A stretch of DNA of 64,000 bases from Runella sp. CRIBMP (lineage in GTDB: Bacteria; Bacteroidota; Bacteroidia; Cytophagales; Spirosomataceae): NCBI RefSeq assembly GCF_009905605.1, contig NZ_JAAAKZ010000010.1, forward strand, positions 1 through 64,000, written 5' to 3'. The translations under genes and the position numbers were made by a program. The notes beneath the pieces were generated by a model. The model was not told where the DNA came from and made no database searches. It worked only from the letters and a program-made list of their open reading frames with translations. Position 1 is the first letter of the stretch; each line of letters starts with the position of its first letter. Shown here piece after piece: positions 6,821 to 15,848 of the stretch.

Positions 6821-8881
6821 ATGACGAATCTCTTCCGTTTCCGACCCTTGACAACGACATTTATCTTTATTCTTCTGGCGTCTGTTTTTGGTTATAAAAA
6901 AACATTTGCTCAACAAAAACCCATCCCTTATTTCCCCCCCGCTCACAAATGGGCAAAAAAAACGCCCGCTGAGATGGGCTTGAATCCCGTCAAAATTCAA
7001 GAAGCGATTGCGTTTGCCCAAGCCAGCGAGTCCAAAAATCCGCGCAGCATGGAGCAATCTCATTATCAGAGTTTTGGAAAAGAACCCTACGGTTTTGCCA
7101 TCGGCCCCTTTGCCGACCGGGGCGACCAAACGGGCATCATCGTCTATAAAGGCTACATCATAGCTCAATGGGGCGACCCGTCGCGCTGCGACATTACGCA
7201 CAGCGTCACCAAAAGTTTTCTTTCGAGCGTCGTGGGTATAGCGGTCGACAAAGGACTGATTCGGAGTGTAAATGATACCGTAGCGCCTTATGTGCCGCCA
7301 ATCGAACTTTATGGCCAACCCGTTCAACGCCCCGCCGACGAGTTTGGCAAATCCGAATTGCTGCGGCTTTTTGATACCCCCCACAATCGCCGCATCACGT
7401 GGGACCACCTCCTGCGCCAAACCTCCGATTGGGAAGGCACGCTCTGGGGCAAACCCGAGTGGGCCGACCGCCCCGACAAGGATGCCGCCACTTGGCTCAC
7501 CCGGCCGCGCAACGCCCCTGGAAGCGTGTATGAGTACAACGACGTGCGCGTCAATGCGCTGGCGCTCGCCGCCACGAGTGTGTGGCGCAGGCCGTTGCCG
7601 CAGGTGCTGAAAGAAAATCTCATGGACCCCATCGGTGCGTCTAATACATGGCGCTGGACGGGCTACCGCAACGCTTGGATTGTCTTAGACGGTCAGCCCG
7701 TACAATCGGTCAGCGGTGGCGGCCACTGGGGCGGTGGCATGTTTATCAATGCCTTTGACATGGCTCGTTTCGGATTGCTGACGCTCAACCGAGGCAACTG
7801 GAACGGTAAACAATTGCTATCTGAACAATGGGTAAAACAGGCCACCACTCCCACTCCGGCCCAGCCTACTTATGGGTACATGAACTGGTTTCTGAACACA
7901 GGGCAAAAACCGCTACCGAACGCGCCCGCAAACGTCTTTTATCATGTAGGCAACGGCACCAACATCGTCTATGTAGACCCCGACCATGAACTGGTGATGG
8001 TAGTACGTTGGATTGAAAACAACGCTTTAGATGACATCGTCAAACGGGTGCTGGAAGCCTTTACGCCTACCGTGCCCGATACCGAAATATATCTAACGGA
8101 TCTGAAAGTTTCGGCGGAAAAAGTGAGGGTTAGACCTCCCGTAAACATCACCAAACGAGCGGGTTACGACAACCAACCTTCCTTTACGCCCGATGGGAAA
8201 AAGCTACTTTATACCCGACAAGCCAACGGCCAAACGGACATTTGGACCTATGATTTGACCAAGAAAAACCACAGTGCCGTAACCCAAACTCCCGAAAGTG
8301 AATATTCGGCTACGGTCATGCCCGACGGCAAGCATTTTTCGGTGATTCGCGTGGAACCCGACCAAACGCAGCGGCTTTGGCAGTTTGAATTGGCAACGGG
8401 CAAAAACCCGAAGGTGATTTTACCGAGTATTAAGCCCGTTGGCTATCATTGCTGGTTTGGCTCCGATTCGTTGGTGTTGTTTGTGTTGGGCCAGCCCAAT
8501 ATGCTTCAATTGGCGCAGGTCTCGACCGATAAAGGCCAAACGATTACAACCAACGTCGGGCGCTCTTTACTGCGCGTTCCTTCGCAAAAGGTGGTCAGTT
8601 TTGTGCACAAAATATCAGCTACGGAATGGCAAGTGGAGCAATTAGATATGAATACATTACAAACAAAAACACTTATTCAAACACCCGCTGGCAGTGAAGA
8701 TTGTGCCTGGGCGGCGGATGGAACGCTGTTGATGGCGCAGGGCTCGAAGCTGTACAAATGGAACCCTCAGTACGACAAACAGTGGCAGGAAGTTGCCGAT
8801 TGGAGCAGCTTGGGCATCAAACAAATCACGCGTTTGGCCATTGACCGCAAAACCCAAAAACTTGCTTTTGTAGCGCAATAA
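6821..8881 (+). CDS. secreted beta-lactamase-fold serine hydrolase with C-terminal TolB-like propeller
   Basis: Exported hydrolase of 686 residues. A signal peptide ends at FAQQ near residue 31. Residues 40-410 are a class C beta-lactamase/esterase fold with the nucleophile motif SVTK (128-131), a Tyr-Asn-Asp (239-241) in the YxN position and HVGNGTN around residue 370 as the third motif. Residues 430-686 contain PDGKKLLYT and DIWTYDL, typical PD40/TolB propeller blades. Substrates of this fold include beta-lactams, peptides and esters; the specific one cannot be told. The fusion to a propeller is unusual and may bind the substrate or the cell wall. It stands alone between a promoter on its left and an inverted repeat shared with the convergent hemerythrin gene. 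Confidence 0.85.
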   Translation: MTNLFRFRPLTTTFIFILLASVFGYKKTFAQQKPIPYFPPAHKWAKKTPAEMGLNPVKIQEAIAFAQASESKNPRSMEQSHYQSFGKEPYGFAIGPFADRGDQTGIIVYKGYIIAQWGDPSRCDITHSVTKSFLSSVVGIAVDKGLIRSVNDTVAPYVPPIELYGQPVQRPADEFGKSELLRLFDTPHNRRITWDHLLRQTSDWEGTLWGKPEWADRPDKDAATWLTRPRNAPGSVYEYNDVRVNALALAATSVWRRPLPQVLKENLMDPIGASNTWRWTGYRNAWIVLDGQPVQSVSGGGHWGGGMFINAFDMARFGLLTLNRGNWNGKQLLSEQWVKQATTPTPAQPTYGYMNWFLNTGQKPLPNAPANVFYHVGNGTNIVYVDPDHELVMVVRWIENNALDDIVKRVLEAFTPTVPDTEIYLTDLKVSAEKVRVRPPVNITKRAGYDNQPSFTPDGKKLLYTRQANGQTDIWTYDLTKKNHSAVTQTPESEYSATVMPDGKHFSVIRVEPDQTQRLWQFELATGKNPKVILPSIKPVGYHCWFGSDSLVLFVLGQPNMLQLAQVSTDKGQTITTNVGRSLLRVPSQKVVSFVHKISATEWQVEQLDMNTLQTKTLIQTPAGSEDCAWAADGTLLMAQGSKLYKWNPQYDKQWQEVADWSSLGIKQITRLAIDRKTQKLAFVAQ

Positions 8882-8887
8882 AAAACA

Positions 8888-8934
8888 ACCCGTCGGACGG
8901 TTGGTTAGCGAAGTAACAAAACCGTCGGACGGGT
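8888..8934. terminator. inverted repeat between convergent genes
   Basis: ACCCGTCGGACGGTT (8888-8902) pairs with AACCGTCGGACGGGT (8920-8934) with one central mismatch. Each arm is also itself a palindrome (CCGTC-G-GACGG). It lies between the 3' ends of the serine hydrolase and hemerythrin genes and likely acts as a bidirectional terminator. It resembles dispersed GACGGGT-containing repeats (compare 32494-32534). Confidence 0.55.
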
Positions 8935-8955
8935 ATAATTGATAGGCTATTAAAA

Positions 8956-9648
8956 TTAAAGCGATGCCCTCAGTTGTGCTTCCAACTCCACCGCCATAGG
9001 CACCAATACGTGGTCTTCGATGATGGCGTGTTTGCGAAGCTCTAATTCAAAAAATTCCACCTGATTCAGAAACACCCGGTACGGCATAGGAGGGCGCTCA
9101 ACGGGCGAATAACGGTGAATAATTTGGCTTACTTCTTTCAATTCATCTTCAATGGAATCGTGGTGCTCCGTGAATTGACTGATGGAAGCCGAATTCAATA
9201 AATCCGTAATTTCAGCTTTGGTATATTCACCCGCCGATGCCTTCATCAACTTTTTGATGTACGGAAAAAACTCGCGCTCTTCCATCTTAACGTGCTCAAC
9301 GAGGTCGTTTTTGTATTCGTTAAAAAACAGGCAAAGTTCTGCCAACAACTCATGCGTTTGGCCGTATTTGCTGAATATATGCAAAAGCGATTGCTCGATT
9401 TCGGGTAATTTTTTGGTCAGATAGTAGCGGTGTGTTGCCTGTAAATACGCCAAAATATCCCCCATTGAAAACTTTCTAATTTTCTGGTAGGGAAAATCCT
9501 GATCGTCGTTGTACAAATCCAGAATCAGACTGATCAATTCATTGTCTAACTCAATGCGGTTTTTGCCACCAAAATCTTCGAGGCGTTCGGTAACTGACTG
9601 GTGAACGAGGGAATCGTTAATGAGTTCGTTGTAGGTACTTTTTGTCAT
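8956..9648 (-). CDS. hemerythrin-like (HHE) di-iron protein
   Basis: All-helical protein of about 230 residues from the ATG at 9648 (the frame stays open upstream, with an ATG at 9690 as a longer option). It has the hemerythrin ligand pattern: H in ATHRYY, H and E in EHVKMEEREFFP, HH and E in FTEHHDSIEDEL, and two H in LRKHAIIEDHVLVP. Relatives include the RIC/YtfE/ScdA proteins that bind a non-haem di-iron centre and help repair iron-sulfur clusters after nitric oxide or oxidative stress. The cysteine-bearing ScdA_N domain of full RIC proteins is not obvious here, so the repair role is inference. It is a single gene convergent with the serine hydrolase. Confidence 0.8.
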   Translation of the reverse strand: MTKSTYNELINDSLVHQSVTERLEDFGGKNRIELDNELISLILDLYNDDQDFPYQKIRKFSMGDILAYLQATHRYYLTKKLPEIEQSLLHIFSKYGQTHELLAELCLFFNEYKNDLVEHVKMEEREFFPYIKKLMKASAGEYTKAEITDLLNSASISQFTEHHDSIEDELKEVSQIIHRYSPVERPPMPYRVFLNQVEFFELELRKHAIIEDHVLVPMAVELEAQLRASL

Positions 9649-9785
9649 GACTTGCGTTTTTTCAGGTTGAAAGACGGCATCTGCCGCCATTAAATTCAAA
9701 CAGCAAGTTTATGCATCTGCTCATAAAGAAACCATGATTAATGTCAGCAATGGTCAACGAGCTGTTTATACAGCAATTTAGAATT

Positions 9786-10853
9786 TTATAACGTAATCCC
9801 AAATCTTTTTCCTAGTTCTTCCAACGACTGAACCACGGGGTCGAGCAAATCAAGCCCGTCGCGCAAGCGCTCGGCCTCGATTTCACGCTCAGGGTCGCCC
9901 GGCACCAATACCTGTTTACCTTCCACGGCCTGCGCACTACGAAAACGACGAATCCAGTTGTCCATGTGCCCCTTAAATTCATCGGCAGGCCGGAAGCCAT
10001 CAATACGCATCGCCCCGAAGAAATGTCCCGTTCCTCTGCCTACGCCTTCGGCAGCAGCCATAAAACCCGCCGTGGCAAAAGGCGGCACCCACGGGCCGTA
10101 ATTGGCTCCCGATAAAACGCCCGAAAAAATATCCACAATCGCCCCTAAACCATATCCTTTGTGGCTGCCGTGTTCGCGGTCGGAGCCGAGGGGTAATAAT
10201 GCCCCGCCATTTTTGATGGGATTGGCATCGGTCGTAATTTCTCCGTTGGCATCCTGCGCCCAGCCGAGCGGCGCCGGCAGGTTTTTGCGTTGAAGAATCT
10301 CAAATTTGCCGTAAGCCGCCGCCGTACTGGCAAAATCCGCCACAAAAGCGGGTTCTTCATGGGCAGGGACCGCCACCGCAATGGGGTTGGTACCGAGCAT
10401 TTTTTCCAACGAAAAAGTGGGCGCTACCAGCGGCGCAGCATTGGTCATGGCCATCCCAATCATGTCGTGCTCTAAGGCCATCATGGCATGATAGCCCGCA
10501 ATGCCAAAGTGATTGGAGTTTTGCACCGAAATCCAACCCGAACCTACATTTTTGGCTTTTTCGATGACAATCTCCATCGTTTTTGGCCCTACGACCAACC
10601 CCACGCCAGCGTCTCCGTCTACCACACCCGTACTGGGGGTTTCGTGTACGATACGAATATTGGGCTTGGGATTCAGGCGACCGTGGTCGAATAGGCGGAC
10701 ATAGCCCGCCAAACGGGCAATTCCGTGCGAATCTACCCCGCGCAAATCGGCTGAGATGAGGGTTTTAGCCGCCAAATGCGCATCGGCCTCCGAGAAGCCG
10801 ATGCTCTGAAATATATGTTGCGTAAAGGTTTTGAGTTGCTCAGCGGTAAACAT
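9786..10853 (-). CDS. Ldh_2 family malate/L-lactate/ureidoglycolate-type dehydrogenase
   Basis: Cytoplasmic NAD(P)-dependent dehydrogenase of 355 residues from the ATG at 10853; an upstream frame opening at 10901 adds 16 residues that do not look like the family. Family signatures include the near N-terminal AEQLKTFTQHIFQSIGFSE, the catalytic-region DLRGVDSHGIARL, NSNHFGIAGYH, GTNPIAVAVPA and HKGYGLGAIVDIFSGVLSGA. These enzymes reduce or oxidise 2-oxo/2-hydroxy acids, and the exact substrate (malate, sulfolactate, ureidoglycolate) cannot be assigned from the sequence. No pathway partner is next to it: the downstream gene is a hemerythrin-like protein and the upstream one a secreted phosphoesterase. 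Confidence 0.9.
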   Translation of the reverse strand: MFTAEQLKTFTQHIFQSIGFSEADAHLAAKTLISADLRGVDSHGIARLAGYVRLFDHGRLNPKPNIRIVHETPSTGVVDGDAGVGLVVGPKTMEIVIEKAKNVGSGWISVQNSNHFGIAGYHAMMALEHDMIGMAMTNAAPLVAPTFSLEKMLGTNPIAVAVPAHEEPAFVADFASTAAAYGKFEILQRKNLPAPLGWAQDANGEITTDANPIKNGGALLPLGSDREHGSHKGYGLGAIVDIFSGVLSGANYGPWVPPFATAGFMAAAEGVGRGTGHFFGAMRIDGFRPADEFKGHMDNWIRRFRSAQAVEGKQVLVPGDPEREIEAERLRDGLDLLDPVVQSLEELGKRFGITL

Positions 10854-10958
10854 AATTGATGCGTTAAACGTGTGATGTTGGAGAAAATAATAACGCCGCA
10901 AATGTCGTACTATTTTTGAGAAAAGCGGTTGAACGGCCGCTGAGAAACCCCGTGATTT

Positions 10959-13466
10959 TTAATCATCATCCCCCTCTTCTTCTTCCTCTTTTTCTTTTAA
11001 TTTGACAAACGCTCCCCGTACCGGCGCGGGCATTTTTGACTTTTCTCCTCTCACCGTTTGCCACACAATTTCGCTGAAAATCAGGTCGTCAATGGCGTCG
11101 GGTTTTGACAAATCAAACTGGAGCGTGCGGCGGTGATTGTAGTTGGCCGCTACGTTTTTTTCGTTCAAATCAACGCCCGGTTCTTTGGCCTGAAAAGGTG
11201 CAGTATTGGGCGTTTTTTGGAAACAGCGCCACATCGGCACCGCTGCGGCATCGTACTGACTCATGGGTTTGAGTCCCAAAATCAATTCTATGGTACGCAA
11301 CATTCCAGAAGTAGAATACATGGTATGGTCTACAAAACCGCGCTTTACGTAGCCACCCGCTACAAAGGCAATCGAACGGTGCGCATCCACGTGGTCAGGG
11401 CCATTTTGGGCATCATCCTCCAAAATAAAAACGACGGACTCTTTCCAAATCGGGCTTTTGGAAAGGTGCTCCACAAAGCGCCCCACGGCCAAATCATTGT
11501 CGGCCACGGCGGCATCGGGGGTAGGATAGCCCACCCGAGCGCCCGACGTGTGGTCATTGCCCATCCGAACGGTACTGAGGCGTGGCACAGCGTTATTTTT
11601 CACCAATTCATCAAAATCTTTTTCCCAGGCTTTTTCACGGTCAATGTCCATGTAACCCAAATTATAACCTTTGAAATTGGGGGCAAAATGACCTTCAAGA
11701 ACGGGAATGGTGGGCTTGTCATCCACAAACCAACCGTAACTGCGGTAGCTGACGTTGGCACGTTTGCAGTGGTCCCAAATAAATCCGTCGCGGGGGTAAG
11801 CAATTTCTTTTTGTCCTTCATAATCGTAGGTACCGCCACGACCGCCGTAACTCGTCACCCAGTTCTTTTCAACGTAATCATTCGCATACGCCGCCGATGA
11901 CCAATTGTGCCCGTCGGCGCTTACTTCGGCATCGACATAAAAATTATCCAACAGCACAAACTCGCGCGCCAAGGCGTGCTGATTGGGTGTTACTTTTTCG
12001 GGAAACAAACACAGGGCCGCGTCGCCGTTGCCTTCTTTCATATCGCCCAATATCTGGTCGTAGGTACGGTTTTCTTTGATGATATAAAAAACGTATTTGA
12101 TAGGCGACGCCCCCCCGTGCGACGGTCCGACCACTTGCATCGGGATCGGATTGCCCGCTTCGCCCTCGGCCAGTGTTTCTTTGTTTTTGGTATAAGGGGT
12201 GTTTTCGTAAACAAGCTTGGAATAAACGCCCAAAATATCTTCGTCAGGAAAATCAATAATCGATAACGTTCCTTTAAATAACCCACCAATGTACTGCGTT
12301 TCATCGCGATTAGCCTCCGCATTTGCTCCTTTGTACTGAGGAGATTTGGAACGATTTGGATTCGGCCCTTTGGGGTTGGCCGCCGACGAATAGCCTTTGC
12401 CGTTGGTTACCCAAATTTGGTTATTAATGACCTTCAACGACGTCGGATACCAGCCCGTCGGCACAAAGCCCAACGAACGGCTTTTGCCTTTTTCAGCCAC
12501 GTTAAAGACCGCAATGCAGTTATTGTCAGCGTTGGCAATCAACAGCTTAGATTCGTCGGGCGTGAGTGCCAAGGCGTTGGGGGTACTTCCCACGGGCGCG
12601 TTGGGATACAACGATGCGTTGAGGGTTTCAACCACTTGTTGCTTAGCCAAGTCAATCATCATCACTGTGTTGTCGTTGCCACAGGCCACGTACAGAAATT
12701 TGCCATCGCGGGTTTGGAGCAAATCATTGGGGTTTTTGGCCGTCGGAACATCCACAACCGTTTGCAATGTTTCGGCATTCAAAATCCTCACCCCGCTTCC
12801 TTCCCAAAGGCTTATAAACAATTGTTTTTTGTCTTGCGACAACTGACACGCGTAGCCTTTGAAACCCAAGCTAATGTTTTTCAATACTTTACGGGTTTTC
12901 AAATCGCATACGTACAGGGAGTTATTTTCTTTGGTTACGACAAACAATTTCTGTTGTGCTTCGTCGATGCAAAGCCCGACGGGGCCGATTTTCTCGGGCC
13001 AAGGTTTGCCCAACACGATTTCGCCGTCGGCTTTGAGTTTGTTATTCTGAAGTTGAAAAATCAGAATTTTGTTGTCGTTGCCGCCCGAAGCGTACAACGT
13101 TTTTTCGTCGGCACTGAAGGTGAGTCCGTAATACGCTTTGGGCACGACAACATCATCCAAAATCTGCTGCGTGGCAGCATCAATGAGAGTAATGCTATGC
13201 GTTTTTTGTCCGTTGTTGGTTACGGCCGTGTATTTTCCCGACGAAGAAACCACCAAGTTTAGCGGTAAATCATTCAAGGAGAGGCTTTTATTACCAGCTG
13301 GGGTCAACGACCATCCGTTGGGCAATTTAATCCGTTTGGAGGTCAGCATTTGGTAAAACTGAGCGCTTTCGGAAGTGGCGCGACTTTGCCGCTGACAGGA
13401 ATTTTCGAGAAAAAGAAACACCCCGACGAGGCATAGAAAAAGGCTGGATTTGGTGGAAGGTTTCAT
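10959..13466 (-). CDS. YncE-type propeller / alkaline phosphatase-like phosphoesterase lipoprotein
   Basis: Exported protein of 835 residues. Its signal sequence ends at FLENSC, a plausible lipobox. Residues 40-390 are a YVTN/YncE seven-bladed propeller with repeats such as GKYTAVTN, DEKTLYASGG and DESKLLIANA. Residues 450-770 are a phosphoesterase (PF04185-like) domain with IIKENRTYDQILGD, NFYVDAEVSADGHNW and LEDDAQNGPDHVDAHRS, which supply the expected metal-binding Asp/His/Glu residues. The tail is a run of Glu and Asp. It likely hydrolyses phosphate esters at the cell surface or periplasm. It is divergent from the TonB-dependent receptor at 13739 and paralogous to the protein at 15849, so the three probably form one phosphoester scavenging locus. 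Confidence 0.88.
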   Translation of the reverse strand: MKPSTKSSLFLCLVGVFLFLENSCQRQSRATSESAQFYQMLTSKRIKLPNGWSLTPAGNKSLSLNDLPLNLVVSSSGKYTAVTNNGQKTHSITLIDAATQQILDDVVVPKAYYGLTFSADEKTLYASGGNDNKILIFQLQNNKLKADGEIVLGKPWPEKIGPVGLCIDEAQQKLFVVTKENNSLYVCDLKTRKVLKNISLGFKGYACQLSQDKKQLFISLWEGSGVRILNAETLQTVVDVPTAKNPNDLLQTRDGKFLYVACGNDNTVMMIDLAKQQVVETLNASLYPNAPVGSTPNALALTPDESKLLIANADNNCIAVFNVAEKGKSRSLGFVPTGWYPTSLKVINNQIWVTNGKGYSSAANPKGPNPNRSKSPQYKGANAEANRDETQYIGGLFKGTLSIIDFPDEDILGVYSKLVYENTPYTKNKETLAEGEAGNPIPMQVVGPSHGGASPIKYVFYIIKENRTYDQILGDMKEGNGDAALCLFPEKVTPNQHALAREFVLLDNFYVDAEVSADGHNWSSAAYANDYVEKNWVTSYGGRGGTYDYEGQKEIAYPRDGFIWDHCKRANVSYRSYGWFVDDKPTIPVLEGHFAPNFKGYNLGYMDIDREKAWEKDFDELVKNNAVPRLSTVRMGNDHTSGARVGYPTPDAAVADNDLAVGRFVEHLSKSPIWKESVVFILEDDAQNGPDHVDAHRSIAFVAGGYVKRGFVDHTMYSTSGMLRTIELILGLKPMSQYDAAAVPMWRCFQKTPNTAPFQAKEPGVDLNEKNVAANYNHRRTLQFDLSKPDAIDDLIFSEIVWQTVRGEKSKMPAPVRGAFVKLKEKEEEEEGDDD

Positions 13467-13738
13467 CTGATCTGAATTTTTACAAAAGTGTCAATTGATT
13501 GGAGCATTTCACAGTAAAGTGAGTAAAGGAATTATTAAGCTACAAAAGCAGATTGTTAACAATTACTACACAAATGTTTATAAATATTTCTTACATTTAG
13601 CAGTGAATTGTTGAAATCGAAGCGCCAATGCGTTTGTTCTGAGCAAATTCAGTGGCTAGTCCGAAACATAACTTTCGCGTAATTCATCAAGAAGTAAAAG
13701 TCAGTAATTTTGTCACCATACCGTTTCTTTATCAAAAT

Positions 13739-15766
13739 ATGTTTAAACTCTCCTTTTCCGCTTTTTCTTTTTTCATCGTGTTTGGCTTGCGCTCGTCATT
13801 CGCCCAGTCTCCCGACTCACTCAAAACCAAGCAATTAAATGAAGTTGTCGTCACCTCCACCCGGGGCGAAAAAACCGTATTTCAAACTCCCGCCCTGATT
13901 TATGCCATCGGTCAGGAAGAAATCAAGACGTCGCAGTCGCGCAGCACCCCAGAGCTTTTGATGAATCAAATGGGCGTGTTCGTCCAAAAAACCACCCACG
14001 GTGCGGGTTCGCCCTTTGTGCGCGGCCTGACTGGAAATCAAACCTTGCTACTCATTGACGATATTCGCCTCAACAACAGCACTTTCCGCTACGGCCCCAA
14101 TCAATACCTCAACACCATCGACGCCTTTACTTTAGGTCGGGCAGAAGTACTTTTAGGAAGTGGCTCCGTGCAATACGGCTCCGATGCGTTGGGGGGCACG
14201 ATTCAACTTTTTACCACCGCCCCTGAATTTAACACGGGATTCAGTGGCCGGGTATTGGGCCGCTTGGTAAGCGCGGGCATGGAGCAAAGCGGACGGGTAG
14301 AGGCGCGCTACGGTGGAGCCAACGCGGCGTTTCAGGCGGGTTTTACCCATCGTCGTTTCGGGGATGTGTTGGGGGGCAAAAACACGGGTTTCCAATCACC
14401 TTCGGGTTACAAAGAGCAGGATTTTGACCTGAAAGCAAAGTTGAACTTAGGCCACGGCTGGATGGCCACATTGGCGCATCAGTCGGTCAGTCAACGCAAC
14501 GTAGAGGTATTTTTTCGGTATCAATTGGAAAATTTCAAAATTAACCAATTTGACCCACAGCGCCGGCAATTGACGTATATCAAATTGGAGAACCAAAGTG
14601 AATCCAACTGGTTTAACCATCAGACATTTACGGTTTCGCGGCAGGCAACTCAGGAAGGCCGCCTGAGTCAAAAAAACGGAACCACCGCGCTCCGCTCTGA
14701 ATCTGATAAAGTACAAACTTGGGGCTTGACGTACAACAATCAGTCGCGTTTTTTGAGGGGAATGTTAACCCTTAATTCGGGCGTAGAGCTCTACCGCGAC
14801 AAGGTCAACAGCGAGCGTTATGACGAAAATAACACCACCTTTCAACGCACCTACAGCCGCGGTTTGTACCCCGACAATTCGTCCTTTCTGAATTATGCCG
14901 CTTATTCAATTGTAAGCACAAACTTAGCACGGCTCAATTCGACGTTTGGCATTCGCTACAACGGATTTGTGATTGACATTCCCGACGCTACCATCGGCGA
15001 CAGCCGCTTAACGCCCGCCGCGTTTGTGTACAATTACAACCTATCTTACAACATCGGAAAATCCATTGCACCTTACTTCAACATCAGCACGGGTTTCCGC
15101 GCCCCCAACATCGACGATTTGGGCACGTTGGGCATCGTAGATTTTCGCTACGAAGTTCCCACAAACAACTTAAAACCAGAAAAATCAACAACTTACGAGC
15201 TAGGCGTAAAAATAGCGACCAAAACCATTGGCCTCCAAATGGGCTATTATTCTACCCAACTCCAAAACCTCATCACGCGGGTAAGGGTACCCAATGAGCA
15301 GGTCAACGGCATCAATGTCTACCGTAAAGAAAACGTAGAAAAAGCCTACATCAACGGTTTCGACGCTAAAATGCAGGCGAATTTGCTTACGTCGCTACAA
15401 CTGTACGGCAACGTTTCTTATTGCTTCGGACAAAGTGAAACCAAAAATGAGCCCATGCGTCGTATTCCGCCCGTCAATGGCCGAGTAGGACTAAATTTCT
15501 CAAAAAACAACGCTTGGGTTCGTCCCGAATTTTGGTTTGCGGGCGCGCAAGAGCGCTTAGCCCAAGGCGACAAAGACGACAACCGAATTGCAAAAGGTGG
15601 TACACCCGCTTGGAATGTATTGAATCTGAATGCGGGCTATACGCTGAAAAAAATCAGCTTTACCGCCGCCGTTCAGAACCTTTTTGACTCAGATTACCGC
15701 ACCCACGGCTCAGGCATCAACGGCTACGGGCGCAGCCTGTGGCTAACGGCTGAGTTTAAATGGTAA
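13739..15766 (+). CDS. TonB-dependent outer-membrane receptor
   Basis: Outer-membrane active transporter of 675 residues from the ATG at 13739 (an in-frame GTG at 13652 would precede the signal peptide by 29 residues). The signal peptide ends SSFAQS. It is followed directly by a plug domain (LNEVVVTSTRGEKTVFQTP, then FVRGLTGNQTLLLIDDIRLNN), so there is no carboxypeptidase-like N-terminal extension. The barrel includes GFRAPNIDDLG and NNLKPEKSTTYELG, segments also seen in siderophore and haem receptors, and ends in LTAEFKW with the usual terminal aromatic. The downstream gene, 82 bp away and probably cotranscribed, is a propeller-phosphoesterase, which suggests a phosphorylated ligand. Substrate unproven. 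Confidence 0.9.
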   Translation: MFKLSFSAFSFFIVFGLRSSFAQSPDSLKTKQLNEVVVTSTRGEKTVFQTPALIYAIGQEEIKTSQSRSTPELLMNQMGVFVQKTTHGAGSPFVRGLTGNQTLLLIDDIRLNNSTFRYGPNQYLNTIDAFTLGRAEVLLGSGSVQYGSDALGGTIQLFTTAPEFNTGFSGRVLGRLVSAGMEQSGRVEARYGGANAAFQAGFTHRRFGDVLGGKNTGFQSPSGYKEQDFDLKAKLNLGHGWMATLAHQSVSQRNVEVFFRYQLENFKINQFDPQRRQLTYIKLENQSESNWFNHQTFTVSRQATQEGRLSQKNGTTALRSESDKVQTWGLTYNNQSRFLRGMLTLNSGVELYRDKVNSERYDENNTTFQRTYSRGLYPDNSSFLNYAAYSIVSTNLARLNSTFGIRYNGFVIDIPDATIGDSRLTPAAFVYNYNLSYNIGKSIAPYFNISTGFRAPNIDDLGTLGIVDFRYEVPTNNLKPEKSTTYELGVKIATKTIGLQMGYYSTQLQNLITRVRVPNEQVNGINVYRKENVEKAYINGFDAKMQANLLTSLQLYGNVSYCFGQSETKNEPMRRIPPVNGRVGLNFSKNNAWVRPEFWFAGAQERLAQGDKDDNRIAKGGTPAWNVLNLNAGYTLKKISFTAAVQNLFDSDYRTHGSGINGYGRSLWLTAEFKW

Positions 15767-15848
15767 TCTCAAAGGGCTAAAGACCTCAAAACTTTATTCT
15801 TTATTCCTTGCCATGGTAATTTAATGGCAATTTAAAAATCAATTTCTT

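Noticed and set aside
6698-7420. 240-residue minus-strand frame opposite the serine hydrolase
   Set aside because: Antisense to a gene with clear catalytic motifs. The translation has no domain and reflects codon-structure shadowing.
11133-11900. 255-residue plus-strand frame inside the first phosphoesterase gene
   Set aside because: Antisense of a confidently identified gene with conserved motifs on the minus strand.
12417-13262. 281-residue plus-strand frame inside the same phosphoesterase gene
   Set aside because: Shadow of the propeller-coding strand. There is no start context or family resemblance.
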